Position numbers and translations under genes: made by a program. The notes below the pieces were generated by a model that worked only from the letters and a program-made list of their open reading frames with translations, was not told the DNA's origin and ran no database searches. 64,000 nt of DNA, taken from NCBI RefSeq assembly GCF_008017545.1, contig NZ_VRTZ01000002.1, positions 310,001-374,000 on the forward strand. Direction: 5' to 3'. Every line of letters begins with the position of its first letter. Within the stretch, counting starts at the first letter, position 1. Positions 57,452-64,000 of the stretch are shown here, piece after piece. The DNA is from Homoserinibacter sp. GY 40078. GTDB taxonomy: Bacteria; Actinomycetota; Actinomycetes; Actinomycetales; Microbacteriaceae.

Positions 57452-59214
57452 GCGGGGTGAGCACACGTGCCGATGTGACCGAGTACGCACAGGCAGAGGG
57501 AATCGTGTCGGCGGGAGAGGTCGACGGCGTGCCTGTGTTCTACGCGCCTTCGCCCGGTCCGGCCGCGGCGGGTCTGATGTTCAGGGTCGGCATGGCCGAC
57601 GAGCCACTTCGTCTCTCCGGAATCTCGCACCTGATCGAGCACCTCGTGCTGCATGGGGACGAGGTGGCGGGTCTTCACCGCAACGGCATGACGGCCGATT
57701 ACGTCACCCACTTCGTGACCTCGGGTTCGGAGGCGGAGATCGTCCAGCACCTCAACCGGGTCTGTGCCGCGCTGCGAGAGCTGCCGCTCGAGCGTCTTGA
57801 GACGGAACGCAAGATCCTCAGGACCGAGGAGCAGGGAAGGGCGAACGGCGTGACAGCCGCGCTGCGCCGGGAGCGGCACGGGGCGAGCGGGGCGGCTGTC
57901 ATGTCCTATTCCGAGCTGGGCATCGAGACCATCACGCCGCACGACCTGCAGGCGTGGGCCAGCGAGCGCTTCACGCGCGACAACGCCGTGCTCTGGATCA
58001 CGGGGGACAGCATCCCGGAGGGGCTCGATCTGCGCCTCCCCAGCGGATCCTGGCGCCCCATCCTGCCGGAGAACGAGGTGTTGGCTCTGCCTGCGTGGAT
58101 CAAGGGCGGCGACGGTCTGATCGGCATCGACGTGGTCGTTCCCCATTCGCCAAGATCGGTGCTGTTCGCGTATCTCCTGCGAGCGACCTTGTTCCGTGTC
58201 CTTCGTGTCGAGGGCGGTCTGAGCTACTCGATCGACGTCCAGATCGAGCAATGCGGTCCGGATGAGATTCGCGTGACGATCGTCGCCGATGCCTTGCCCG
58301 AACAGCAGGCAGCGGTCGTGGGGGAGATCGTCGATACTCTGGCCGCCCTCCGGGTGGGTCGAATCGATGACCACGACCTCGATGTGGCGCGCGCGACGAT
58401 GCTCGACACGATGGATGACCGCATCCCGTCGCCGTCGTTGCTGGCGACCGTTGCGCACGCCTTTCTGAGTGGTCGGTCGGTCGTTGATGCTGATGACCGA
58501 CGACGACTGATCGAGGAGGTCACGCTCGACCAGTTGCGGGAGCAGGTCGATGCCTACTGGGAGGCGGCGCTGTGGCGGATCCCCTCCGGAGGCGTGAGCT
58601 GGGCTGGTATCGCGCCGGCTCCGCGCTGGTCCTCGAGTGTTGTCGAGGGCTCGTGGTTCGCGGTCTCGGGCTCGTCTGCCCATCTCGTCGTGGGGGAGGC
58701 GGGGGTATCGTCGTCCACTCCCGAGGGCCCGTCGACTGTCCTCTTCGAGGACTGTGTCGCCTGCCTCGCCTGGCCGGACGGTCGCCGGATCCTCATCGGA
58801 GCTGACGCATTCGTGGTGGAGATCGAGCCGACGCTCGTGCCGCTCCTCGACCGCGAGAGACGCGACGCGATCGATGCGGCGGTCACGGCGGTCATGATCG
58901 CGCGTCCTCCGCGGTCGCCCTGGGACATTCCGCAGCCGCCGGTCGATCCGGTCGCGCCTCGCAGACGCGGACTCGGCGTGTGGGCGCTCGTGGTCGGTTC
59001 TTGGCTCGGGCTCTTCGGCCTCGTGGGCGTCGCCGTAGGAAGCGAACTGACCGGGAGTGTCGGCCAGCTCGATTCCGATGGAATGCTCATTACTCCGAGC
59101 GTTGTAATCACCTCGTGGGTGCTCGTGGGAGTTTGTGCTGCGGGCTCCGCAGCGCTGATCGCGGGCTGGATACGTCGCGTGCGTTGGCGGCGATCGACGG
59201 TGGGCAAGGGATAG
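57448..59214 (+). CDS. Membrane-anchored M16-type metallopeptidase-like protein
   Basis: 588-aa protein. An insulinase/pitrilysin-family domain covers about residues 20-400; the inverted zinc motif HLIEH is at 61-65 with a downstream acidic block KILRTEEQG (Glu127/128), candidate third ligand. A second M16-like half (170-370) has no zinc motif, as usual. Two C-terminal membrane segments (near 510-530 and 555-580) end it, with a Pro-rich link before them. M16 peptidases cut short peptides and often mature small products. It sits between two unknown genes in one unit. Confidence 0.75.
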   Translation: MSGVSTRADVTEYAQAEGIVSAGEVDGVPVFYAPSPGPAAAGLMFRVGMADEPLRLSGISHLIEHLVLHGDEVAGLHRNGMTADYVTHFVTSGSEAEIVQHLNRVCAALRELPLERLETERKILRTEEQGRANGVTAALRRERHGASGAAVMSYSELGIETITPHDLQAWASERFTRDNAVLWITGDSIPEGLDLRLPSGSWRPILPENEVLALPAWIKGGDGLIGIDVVVPHSPRSVLFAYLLRATLFRVLRVEGGLSYSIDVQIEQCGPDEIRVTIVADALPEQQAAVVGEIVDTLAALRVGRIDDHDLDVARATMLDTMDDRIPSPSLLATVAHAFLSGRSVVDADDRRRLIEEVTLDQLREQVDAYWEAALWRIPSGGVSWAGIAPAPRWSSSVVEGSWFAVSGSSAHLVVGEAGVSSSTPEGPSTVLFEDCVACLAWPDGRRILIGADAFVVEIEPTLVPLLDRERRDAIDAAVTAVMIARPPRSPWDIPQPPVDPVAPRRRGLGVWALVVGSWLGLFGLVGVAVGSELTGSVGQLDSDGMLITPSVVITSWVLVGVCAAGSAALIAGWIRRVRWRRSTVGKG

Positions 59215-59223
59215 CGCCTTCAC

Positions 59224-59841
59224 ATGCCACTCATAGAGGCGGCGGCGGAAGCCTCGGATAAGGGGCTGAACTCGATCCAGTACTACCTGATCCTCGCCGC
59301 GATCATCGCTGGTCTGATGGGGGTGATGCGGCTCGCCGCAAACCGTCGCAACCGTGCCAGAACAGAGGATGCCGCTGTGGCACGGGGCGTAGCTCCGTGG
59401 GGGCCGTGGGCGGTTGCACAGGGCCCGGCTGTGCCGCATAGGACATTCGTGATCGCACCGGCACCGCCTCTCAGTGAGTCTGTCGAGCGGCTTCGGGCGG
59501 TCCTCGCCGATCCGACCCCTATGCCGCGAATCACGCGCTACACGCGACCGGTGGTCGTGGCTGATCCCTCGTCCCTGGTGATCTCCACGAAGCACCGGGC
59601 GTTCCTGACCATCCCCGCGTCGTCGATCGTCTCGATCGACTCGGGCATCGAGGCGCTTCGCCCGAAGGGTGTCATCGGCCCCAGAAAGTTCCCCGCGGTT
59701 CGGGTGTCTGTCCGTCGCGGTGACGAGACGGCCACCATCGCCCTGCCTCCGATCACCGGCATGTACGACAAGGTCCGCCAGGCGGATGCTGCGGCTCTCG
59801 CCGCGGAACTCGCCGGCCTGCTCGGCGTACCGGTGGAGTGA
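59224..59841 (+). CDS. Membrane protein with PH-like domain
   Basis: 205-aa protein: short outer N-terminus, one hydrophobic segment at residues 18-38, then a soluble part. SSLVISTKHRAFLTIPASSIVSIDSGIEALRPKG near residues 115-150 is PH-like in pattern (split beta strands), but the family is not certain. It starts 9 nt after the M16-type gene and likely belongs to the same transcript. No enzyme motif seen. Confidence 0.65.
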   Translation: MPLIEAAAEASDKGLNSIQYYLILAAIIAGLMGVMRLAANRRNRARTEDAAVARGVAPWGPWAVAQGPAVPHRTFVIAPAPPLSESVERLRAVLADPTPMPRITRYTRPVVVADPSSLVISTKHRAFLTIPASSIVSIDSGIEALRPKGVIGPRKFPAVRVSVRRGDETATIALPPITGMYDKVRQADAAALAAELAGLLGVPVE

Positions 59842-59849
59842 CCGCGGCA

Positions 59850-59882
59850 GGCGCGCGGTGACTACTCCTTACGCCGCGCGCC
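59850..59882. terminator. Strong hairpin between convergent genes
   Basis: GGCGCGCGG and CCGCGCGCC, perfect 9-base arms with further G-T and G-C pairs inside. It lies across the ends of the PH-like gene and tag (whose TAA stop is in the loop) and can form on both transcripts. No T-run. Confidence 0.5.
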
Positions 59883-60456
59883 AGCAGCCGCGGACGTGGT
59901 CGTCGACGAGCCCGGCGGACTGCATGAGCGCGTACATCGTGGTGGGGCCGACGAAACGATAGCCGACCTTCTTGAGCGCCTTGCTCAGCGCGGCCGCTTC
60001 GGCCGTCACGGCGGGTATCTCGGCGAGCGATCCCGGGCGGCTCGCGGCAGGCGGGGGAGCGTACGACCAGATCAGGCGATCGAGTGCGCCCGGGTCGTCC
60101 GCGATGAGCAGACGGGTCACCTGCGCGTTCGAGATCGTCGCCTCAACCTTCGCGCGGTTGCGGATGATCCCCGGATCCGCGAGCAGCCGCTGCACGTCGG
60201 CCGTGTCGAAGTCGGCGACCGCATCGATCTCGAAGTCACGGAACGCCTCCCGGAAGGTCGGCCGTCGCCGGAGGATCGTGATCCACGAGAGGCCCGCCTG
60301 GAAGCCCTCGAGGCTGAGCTTCTCGAACAACGGTCGATCTCCGTGCAGCGGGTACCCCCACTCTTCGTCGTGATACCGCCGATACTCGGCGTCATCACCG
60401 GCCCACCCGCAGCGTGCCCGACCGTCCTCTCCGACGAGGACGTTCTCTCGGATCAC
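59869..60456 (-). CDS. tag: DNA-3-methyladenine glycosylase I
   Basis: 195-aa base excision repair enzyme removing 3-methyladenine. CGWAGDDAEYRRYHDEEWGYPLHGDRPLFEKLSLEGFQAGLSWITIL in the first 60 residues and C-terminal FVGPTTMYALMQSAGLVDDHVRGCW match Tag; the zinc Cys/His residues near both ends are present. GTG start overlaps the ogt stop (GTGA). Confidence 0.95.
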   Translation of the reverse strand: MIRENVLVGEDGRARCGWAGDDAEYRRYHDEEWGYPLHGDRPLFEKLSLEGFQAGLSWITILRRRPTFREAFRDFEIDAVADFDTADVQRLLADPGIIRNRAKVEATISNAQVTRLLIADDPGALDRLIWSYAPPPAASRPGSLAEIPAVTAEAAALSKALKKVGYRFVGPTTMYALMQSAGLVDDHVRGCWRAA

Positions 60457-61028
60457 GCGGCGTCGCTCTCGTCGAATCCGGGAAGCGTCGTCGCTGCGTC
60501 GCTCGCCGTCGTCGCTGCGGCCGCCGGGACGGTGTGTGCGATGCCCTCGTGCGCGAGCAGCCACGACTTCGTGGGGATGCCCTCGCCGCCCGAGTAGCCC
60601 GTGATAAGTCCGGATGAGCCGAGCACGCGGTGGCAGGGGACGAGGATCGGCACAGGGTTCGCGCCCACAGCGCCGCCGACCGCGCGACCGGCGGTCGCCC
60701 GCCCGGTCGCCTGCCCGAGTTCCCCGTAGGAGACGACCTCGCCCCACTCGAGCTCGACGAGCTGCTCCCAGACCGCGAGCTGGAACGCCGTGCCTGCGAG
60801 CGAGACGGGCACGTCGAATTCGCGGCGATTGCCCGCGAAGTACTCCGCAAGTTGGGCCACAGCTCGATCGGTGACTGCGTCAGGCTTCTCCGGCAGGTCG
60901 TCGTGGGGCAGCATGCCGTCGCGCTCGATCGCGAGCGACACGATCGCCCGACCGTTGCCGACCACCTCGATCCGACCGATCGGGGTGTCGAGGCGACGAA
61001 GTGCGGCGGGGGAGGGCGTGCTGGTCAT
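60453..61028 (-). CDS. ogt: Methylated-DNA--protein-cysteine methyltransferase
   Basis: 191-aa repair protein that takes O6-methyl from guanine in a suicide reaction. Acceptor Cys in ILVPCHRVLGSSGLITGYSGG near residue 140, helix-turn-helix GEVVSYGELGQATG near 110. A 25-residue tail after the domain is unusual but low in complexity. It makes an alkylation repair pair with tag. Confidence 0.95.
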   Translation of the reverse strand: MTSTPSPAALRRLDTPIGRIEVVGNGRAIVSLAIERDGMLPHDDLPEKPDAVTDRAVAQLAEYFAGNRREFDVPVSLAGTAFQLAVWEQLVELEWGEVVSYGELGQATGRATAGRAVGGAVGANPVPILVPCHRVLGSSGLITGYSGGEGIPTKSWLLAHEGIAHTVPAAAATTASDAATTLPGFDESDAA

Positions 61029-61034
61029 GATGCG

Positions 61035-61040
61035 AGCGTA
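61035..61040 (-). promoter_or_regulatory. -10 box TACGCT, leaderless start of ogt-tag
   Basis: On the minus strand TACGCT is followed by 6 nt and the ATG at 61028. Confidence 0.45.
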
Positions 61041-61123
61041 GCTGCGGCCTCCGACGTCGACTGGCGGAAATCGGACGTCGCGGAACGGGTGTTCTCGAGG
61101 CCTGCTGGGGAGGAGGCGATGTC

Positions 61124-61129
61124 TAGGCT
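61124..61129 (+). promoter_or_regulatory. -10 box TAGGCT, leaderless start of the aldo/keto reductase
   Basis: TAGGCT followed by 6 nt and the ATG at 61136. Confidence 0.5.
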
Positions 61130-61135
61130 CGGTGT

Positions 61136-62095
61136 ATGCAGACCCGCACTCTCGGAACGTCATCCCTCTCCGTCAGCGTCGTCGGCCTCGGCTGCAACAA
61201 CCTCGGACGCATCGGCACGTTCACCGAGACACAGGAGGGTGCAACCGACGTCGTCCTCGCGGCCCTCGATGCCGGTGTGACCTTCTTCGATACCGCGGAC
61301 ATCTACGGAGCCGAGTACGGTCTCTCCGAAACGCTTCTGGGGGCGGCCCTCCGCGGGCGCCGAGACGAGGCAGTCATCGCGACGAAATTCGGCCACCAGC
61401 AGTTCGCGGCCCCTCTCGCCTCGGTCGGACCTCGCGGCGGGCGTGCCTACATCCGTGCTGCCGTCGAGGGCTCGCTCGCTCGGCTCGGCACGGATCGCAT
61501 CGACCTCTATCAGTTGCACACACCCGATCCGGTCACCCCGATCGAGGAGACCCTCTCGGCACTCGATGAGCTGGTGCGCGAGGGAAAGGTCCTGGCGATC
61601 GGCCACTCGAACTTCGATGGGACCCAGATCCGCGCGGCCGCCGCAGCCGCCCACGCAGCGGGCCTCACCCCGTTCGCTTCGGCGCAGAACGAGTACAGCC
61701 TGCTGGCGCGCAGCGTCGAGACGGATGTCCTTCCGGCCGTGCGCGAGCACGGACTGGGCTTCCTGCCGTTCTTCCCGCTTGCCAACGGCCTCTTCACCGG
61801 CAAGTTCAGCCGCAGCGAACGACCCGCCGACTCCCGCATCGCTCGGCAGCGGCCGCACATCGCCGACGACGCGCCGTGGGACGCGATCGAGGCCTTCGAG
61901 CGATTCGCTGCAGACCGCGGGATCGGCATCCTGGAAGCCACCCTGGGATGGCTGCTCGCGCGACCCGAGCTCTCGAGCGTCATCGCGGGTGCGACGCGCC
62001 CCGAGCAGATCCGCCAGAATGCCGAGGCGGGATCGGGATGGCGGCCGGACGCCGACGAGGTCGCCGCGATCGAGGCGCTGTTCCCCGCATCCTGA
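61136..62095 (+). CDS. Aldo/keto reductase
   Basis: 319-aa NADPH-dependent reductase with the (beta/alpha)8 fold. Catalytic tetrad is visible: Asp and Tyr in FFDTADIYGAEYG near residues 45-50, Lys in VIATKFGHQ near 81, His in LYQLHTPDP near 123. C-terminal SSVIAGATRPEQIRQNA binds the cofactor phosphate. Resembles YajO/Tas-type AKRs; substrate unknown. Confidence 0.92.
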   Translation: MQTRTLGTSSLSVSVVGLGCNNLGRIGTFTETQEGATDVVLAALDAGVTFFDTADIYGAEYGLSETLLGAALRGRRDEAVIATKFGHQQFAAPLASVGPRGGRAYIRAAVEGSLARLGTDRIDLYQLHTPDPVTPIEETLSALDELVREGKVLAIGHSNFDGTQIRAAAAAAHAAGLTPFASAQNEYSLLARSVETDVLPAVREHGLGFLPFFPLANGLFTGKFSRSERPADSRIARQRPHIADDAPWDAIEAFERFAADRGIGILEATLGWLLARPELSSVIAGATRPEQIRQNAEAGSGWRPDADEVAAIEALFPAS

Positions 62096-62119
62096 GGCCC
62101 AGCGGCCCGTGAGCCTCAG
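62092..62119. terminator. Inverted repeat over two convergent stops
   Basis: CTGAGGC and GCCTCAG, perfect 7-base arms 14 nt apart, contain the TGA stops of the aldo/keto reductase and, on the other strand, of the TspO gene. May end both transcripts. Confidence 0.4.
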
Positions 62120-62658
62120 CTCGCGTACGCGGCGATCGTCACATTGAGGCTGCCCGCGAACAGCAGCCACGCGGCGTACGGACACAGCAGCAGGCCGGCG
62201 AGTCGACTGATCGGCCAGAAGCGCAGAATCGTGTACAGCACGGCGAGCAGCATCGCGATGAGGATCGCGAAGGCAAGCCAGAGCGCTGCGACACCCATCG
62301 CCGGGTAGAGGGCGAAGAAAACGGGTGCCCAGGCGGCGTTTATGGCGAGCTGGACGCCGTACGCGAGGAGCGCCCCGCCGACCCGCTCCTGGGTGCGCTG
62401 CCGCCAGACGAGCCACGCGGCGACCGCCATGAGCAGGTACAGCACGGTCCACACCGGCGCGAAGACGATGTCGGGCGGGGTCCACTGGGGCTTCTCCGCG
62501 GTCGCGTACCACCCCGTCACGTGCGACACGGTCGCGAGCGCGCTGATCGAGCCGACCCCCACCGCGAGAACGATCGATCCGAGCAGGGCGAAGGTCGACA
62601 CCCCCGGATGTGCGGCGCTGCGGATGTGCGCGCCCAGCGGCTCGCTCGCCTCGGTCAT
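62116..62658 (-). CDS. TspO/MBR family tryptophan-rich sensory protein
   Basis: 180-aa membrane protein with five hydrophobic segments after a 20-residue cytoplasmic lead. Family features: KPQWTPPDIVFAPVWTVLYLLMAVAAW and INAAWAPVFFALYP. TspO proteins bind porphyrins and help respond to oxidative stress. ATG at 62658; a longer frame to 63309 is the antisense of the FAD gene and is ignored. Confidence 0.9.
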   Translation of the reverse strand: MTEASEPLGAHIRSAAHPGVSTFALLGSIVLAVGVGSISALATVSHVTGWYATAEKPQWTPPDIVFAPVWTVLYLLMAVAAWLVWRQRTQERVGGALLAYGVQLAINAAWAPVFFALYPAMGVAALWLAFAILIAMLLAVLYTILRFWPISRLAGLLLCPYAAWLLFAGSLNVTIAAYAS

Positions 62659-62752
62659 ACGCCACCACCCCCGAATCTCACGGTATCCGGACGCGGGTGT
62701 CCCCACGCGGGGGTTGACGCGTCGACCGGGGCGTGGCAGCGGCCGGGCCTGG

Positions 62753-64000
62753 TCAGTGCCCGATGAGGGGCCCGAGTGCGCGCGCGACGAGCGATGGGCG
62801 GCCGGTGAGGCCCTCCTCGGCATCCGCGACGCCCATCGCAGCGAGCCCGGCGTTCGCTCCGAGGAAGCGGAAGGGCTCGACCTCCCAGTCGGGGGATCGG
62901 TGGCCCACCCAGGGCAGGCGCACGAGCTCGCTGTCGGTGCCGGAGAGAAGATCGGCGAGAGTGCGCCCGGCGAGGTTCGTAGTCGACAGACCGTCGCCGA
63001 CATAGCCTCCGGCCCACGCGATCCGGGTGCGGGGATCGAAGCGCACCCCGGCGTGCCAGTCGCGCGGCACTCCGAGCGGACCACCCCACCGGTGGGTGAC
63101 CTCGACGTCGCCGATCGCGGGGAACAGTTCCCCGAGGGTGCGGCGCAGATGGCTGAATACGCGCTCGACCCGGTCGTAGCCCGGACGGATCGCACTGCCG
63201 AAGTGGTAGCGCGCGCCTCGCCCCCCGAAGGCGAACCGGTCGTCGGCGGTGCGCTGTCCGTAGACCAGCAGGTGCCGGTAGTCGCTGAAGGTGCGTCCGT
63301 GCGGCACATCGATCTCGTCCCACACAGCGGCGGGCAGGGGTTCGGTCGCGATCATGAGCGAATAGAGCGGGAGGATCCGGCGGTGCGTCTGCGCGAGCCC
63401 CGCGCCGTACCCCTCCACGGCGAGCACGATGCGATCGCAGCTGACGACGCCACGATCGGTCTCCACCCGGCCCGGATCGACGCGGGTCACCGTCGTGCCC
63501 TCCGCGATCCGCACGCCGCGCGCCTCGACGGCGCGGGCGATCCCGCGCACCAGCTTGGCGGGGTGTACCCGGGCGCAGCTCGGATCGAAAACCGCCCCGG
63601 TCGCGCCGGCCGCGCGGACCGCGTCAGCATCCCACCACTCGAGCGGATCGACCCCGAAATCGGCGGCCTCGTCGACATCCGCCCGTCCCGCCCGCTCTTG
63701 CACGACCGAGCGGGTGTAGAGCACCGTGCCGCCACGCACATAGTCGCAGTCCACACCGGCCTCGGCGGCGGCGCGTCCGACTTCATCGACGGTGCCGATC
63801 ATGGCGCGTCGCATCGCGACGGCACCCTCGCGGCCGTGCGTGCGGGCGAGCGAGGAGGCGGACCGCGGGAACAGCGCGCTGCACCAGCCGCCGTTGCGCC
63901 CGGAGGCGCCGAACCCCGCGATCTCTTTCTCGATCACCAAGATGCGGGCGGTGGGTTCCCGTTGGGCGAGATACCAGGCCGTCCACAGGCCGGTGAGGCC
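62753..64000 (-). CDS. FAD-dependent oxidoreductase, DAO family (5' end cut)
   Basis: At least 415 aa of a DadA/GlpO-like flavoenzyme; the N-terminal GxGxxG should lie just outside the window, because GLTGLWTAWYLAQREP at the edge and LVIEKEIAGFGASGRNGGWCS follow it in the usual order. CDRIVLAVEGYGAGL in the middle and a C-terminal YVGDGLSTTNLAGRTLADL complete the fold. Amine or amino acid oxidase role is likely, substrate unknown. Confidence 0.88.
   Translation of the reverse strand, partial: GLTGLWTAWYLAQREPTARILVIEKEIAGFGASGRNGGWCSALFPRSASSLARTHGREGAVAMRRAMIGTVDEVGRAAAEAGVDCDYVRGGTVLYTRSVVQERAGRADVDEAADFGVDPLEWWDADAVRAAGATGAVFDPSCARVHPAKLVRGIARAVEARGVRIAEGTTVTRVDPGRVETDRGVVSCDRIVLAVEGYGAGLAQTHRRILPLYSLMIATEPLPAAVWDEIDVPHGRTFSDYRHLLVYGQRTADDRFAFGGRGARYHFGSAIRPGYDRVERVFSHLRRTLGELFPAIGDVEVTHRWGGPLGVPRDWHAGVRFDPRTRIAWAGGYVGDGLSTTNLAGRTLADLLSGTDSELVRLPWVGHRSPDWEVEPFRFLGANAGLAAMGVADAEEGLTGRPSLVARALGPLIGH

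Noticed and set aside
57433-59595. 720-codon frame antisense to the M16-type gene
   Set aside because: Crosses two real genes and their gap; no signal, motif or ribosome site.

Overview
The window is a continuous stretch of a high-GC actinobacterial chromosome, most likely from the family Microbacteriaceae (Microbacterium or a close relative). The reasons are: very GC-rich codon use; an argS-lysA-hom-thrC-thrB-rho-prfA-prmC ... tsaC-wecA-atpI-atpBEFHAGDC backbone shared with other actinobacteria; a long actinobacterial Rho; a separate long AtpH (263 aa); an 85-aa AtpC; a DtxR/IdeR-type iron box; and many genes whose start codon lies 6-9 nt after a TANNNT -10 box, the pattern of leaderless transcripts. 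No insertion sequence, prophage, integrase or CRISPR array was seen. No stretch over 300 bases lacks a gene; the longest gap is about 210 bases (38545-38753).

Layout. 1-9000: a cut MFS exporter, an acyltransferase-3 protein, an SDR, a second MFS, a phosphoribosyltransferase/peptidase S51-like/ung operon, and an ABC exporter with a GNAT enzyme. 9001-11032: a YtrA-type GntR regulator with its ABC exporter and a perfect palindromic operator. 11129-18681: amidase, iron-regulated SIP-domain protein, HEXXH membrane protein plus disulfide oxidoreductase, arginase-like enzyme, ECF sigma factor with a membrane partner, tRNA-Arg(CCG), transglutaminase-like protein and a lipoprotein. 18744-30711: argS, LmeA-like protein, lysA, the threonine genes, rho, prfA, prmC.

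30708-45644 is about 15 kb that interrupts the usual prmC-tsaC junction. Its minus strand carries a tightly coupled nine-gene operon (GT4, flippase, GT2, STAS, PP2C phosphatase, RsbW-like ATPase, STAS, lone receiver, EEP-family enzyme), followed by a HAD gene. The plus strand carries a hybrid histidine kinase ending in an Hpt domain, a 1059-aa membrane protein and a polysaccharide pyruvyl transferase-like protein. I read this as a cell-surface polysaccharide locus wired to a partner-switching and phosphorelay circuit. It is the best candidate here for an undescribed system.

45726-55035: tsaC, a WecA/MraY-family transferase, an AtpI-like protein and the full F0F1 ATP synthase operon. 55084-64000: a small P-loop kinase-like protein, YaaA, an unrecognised three-gene unit with a membrane-anchored M16-type peptidase, the ogt-tag DNA repair pair, an aldo/keto reductase, a TspO protein and a cut FAD oxidoreductase. 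The WecA-like enzyme beside the island could start a lipid-linked glycan that the island's GTs and flippase complete; that link is inference.
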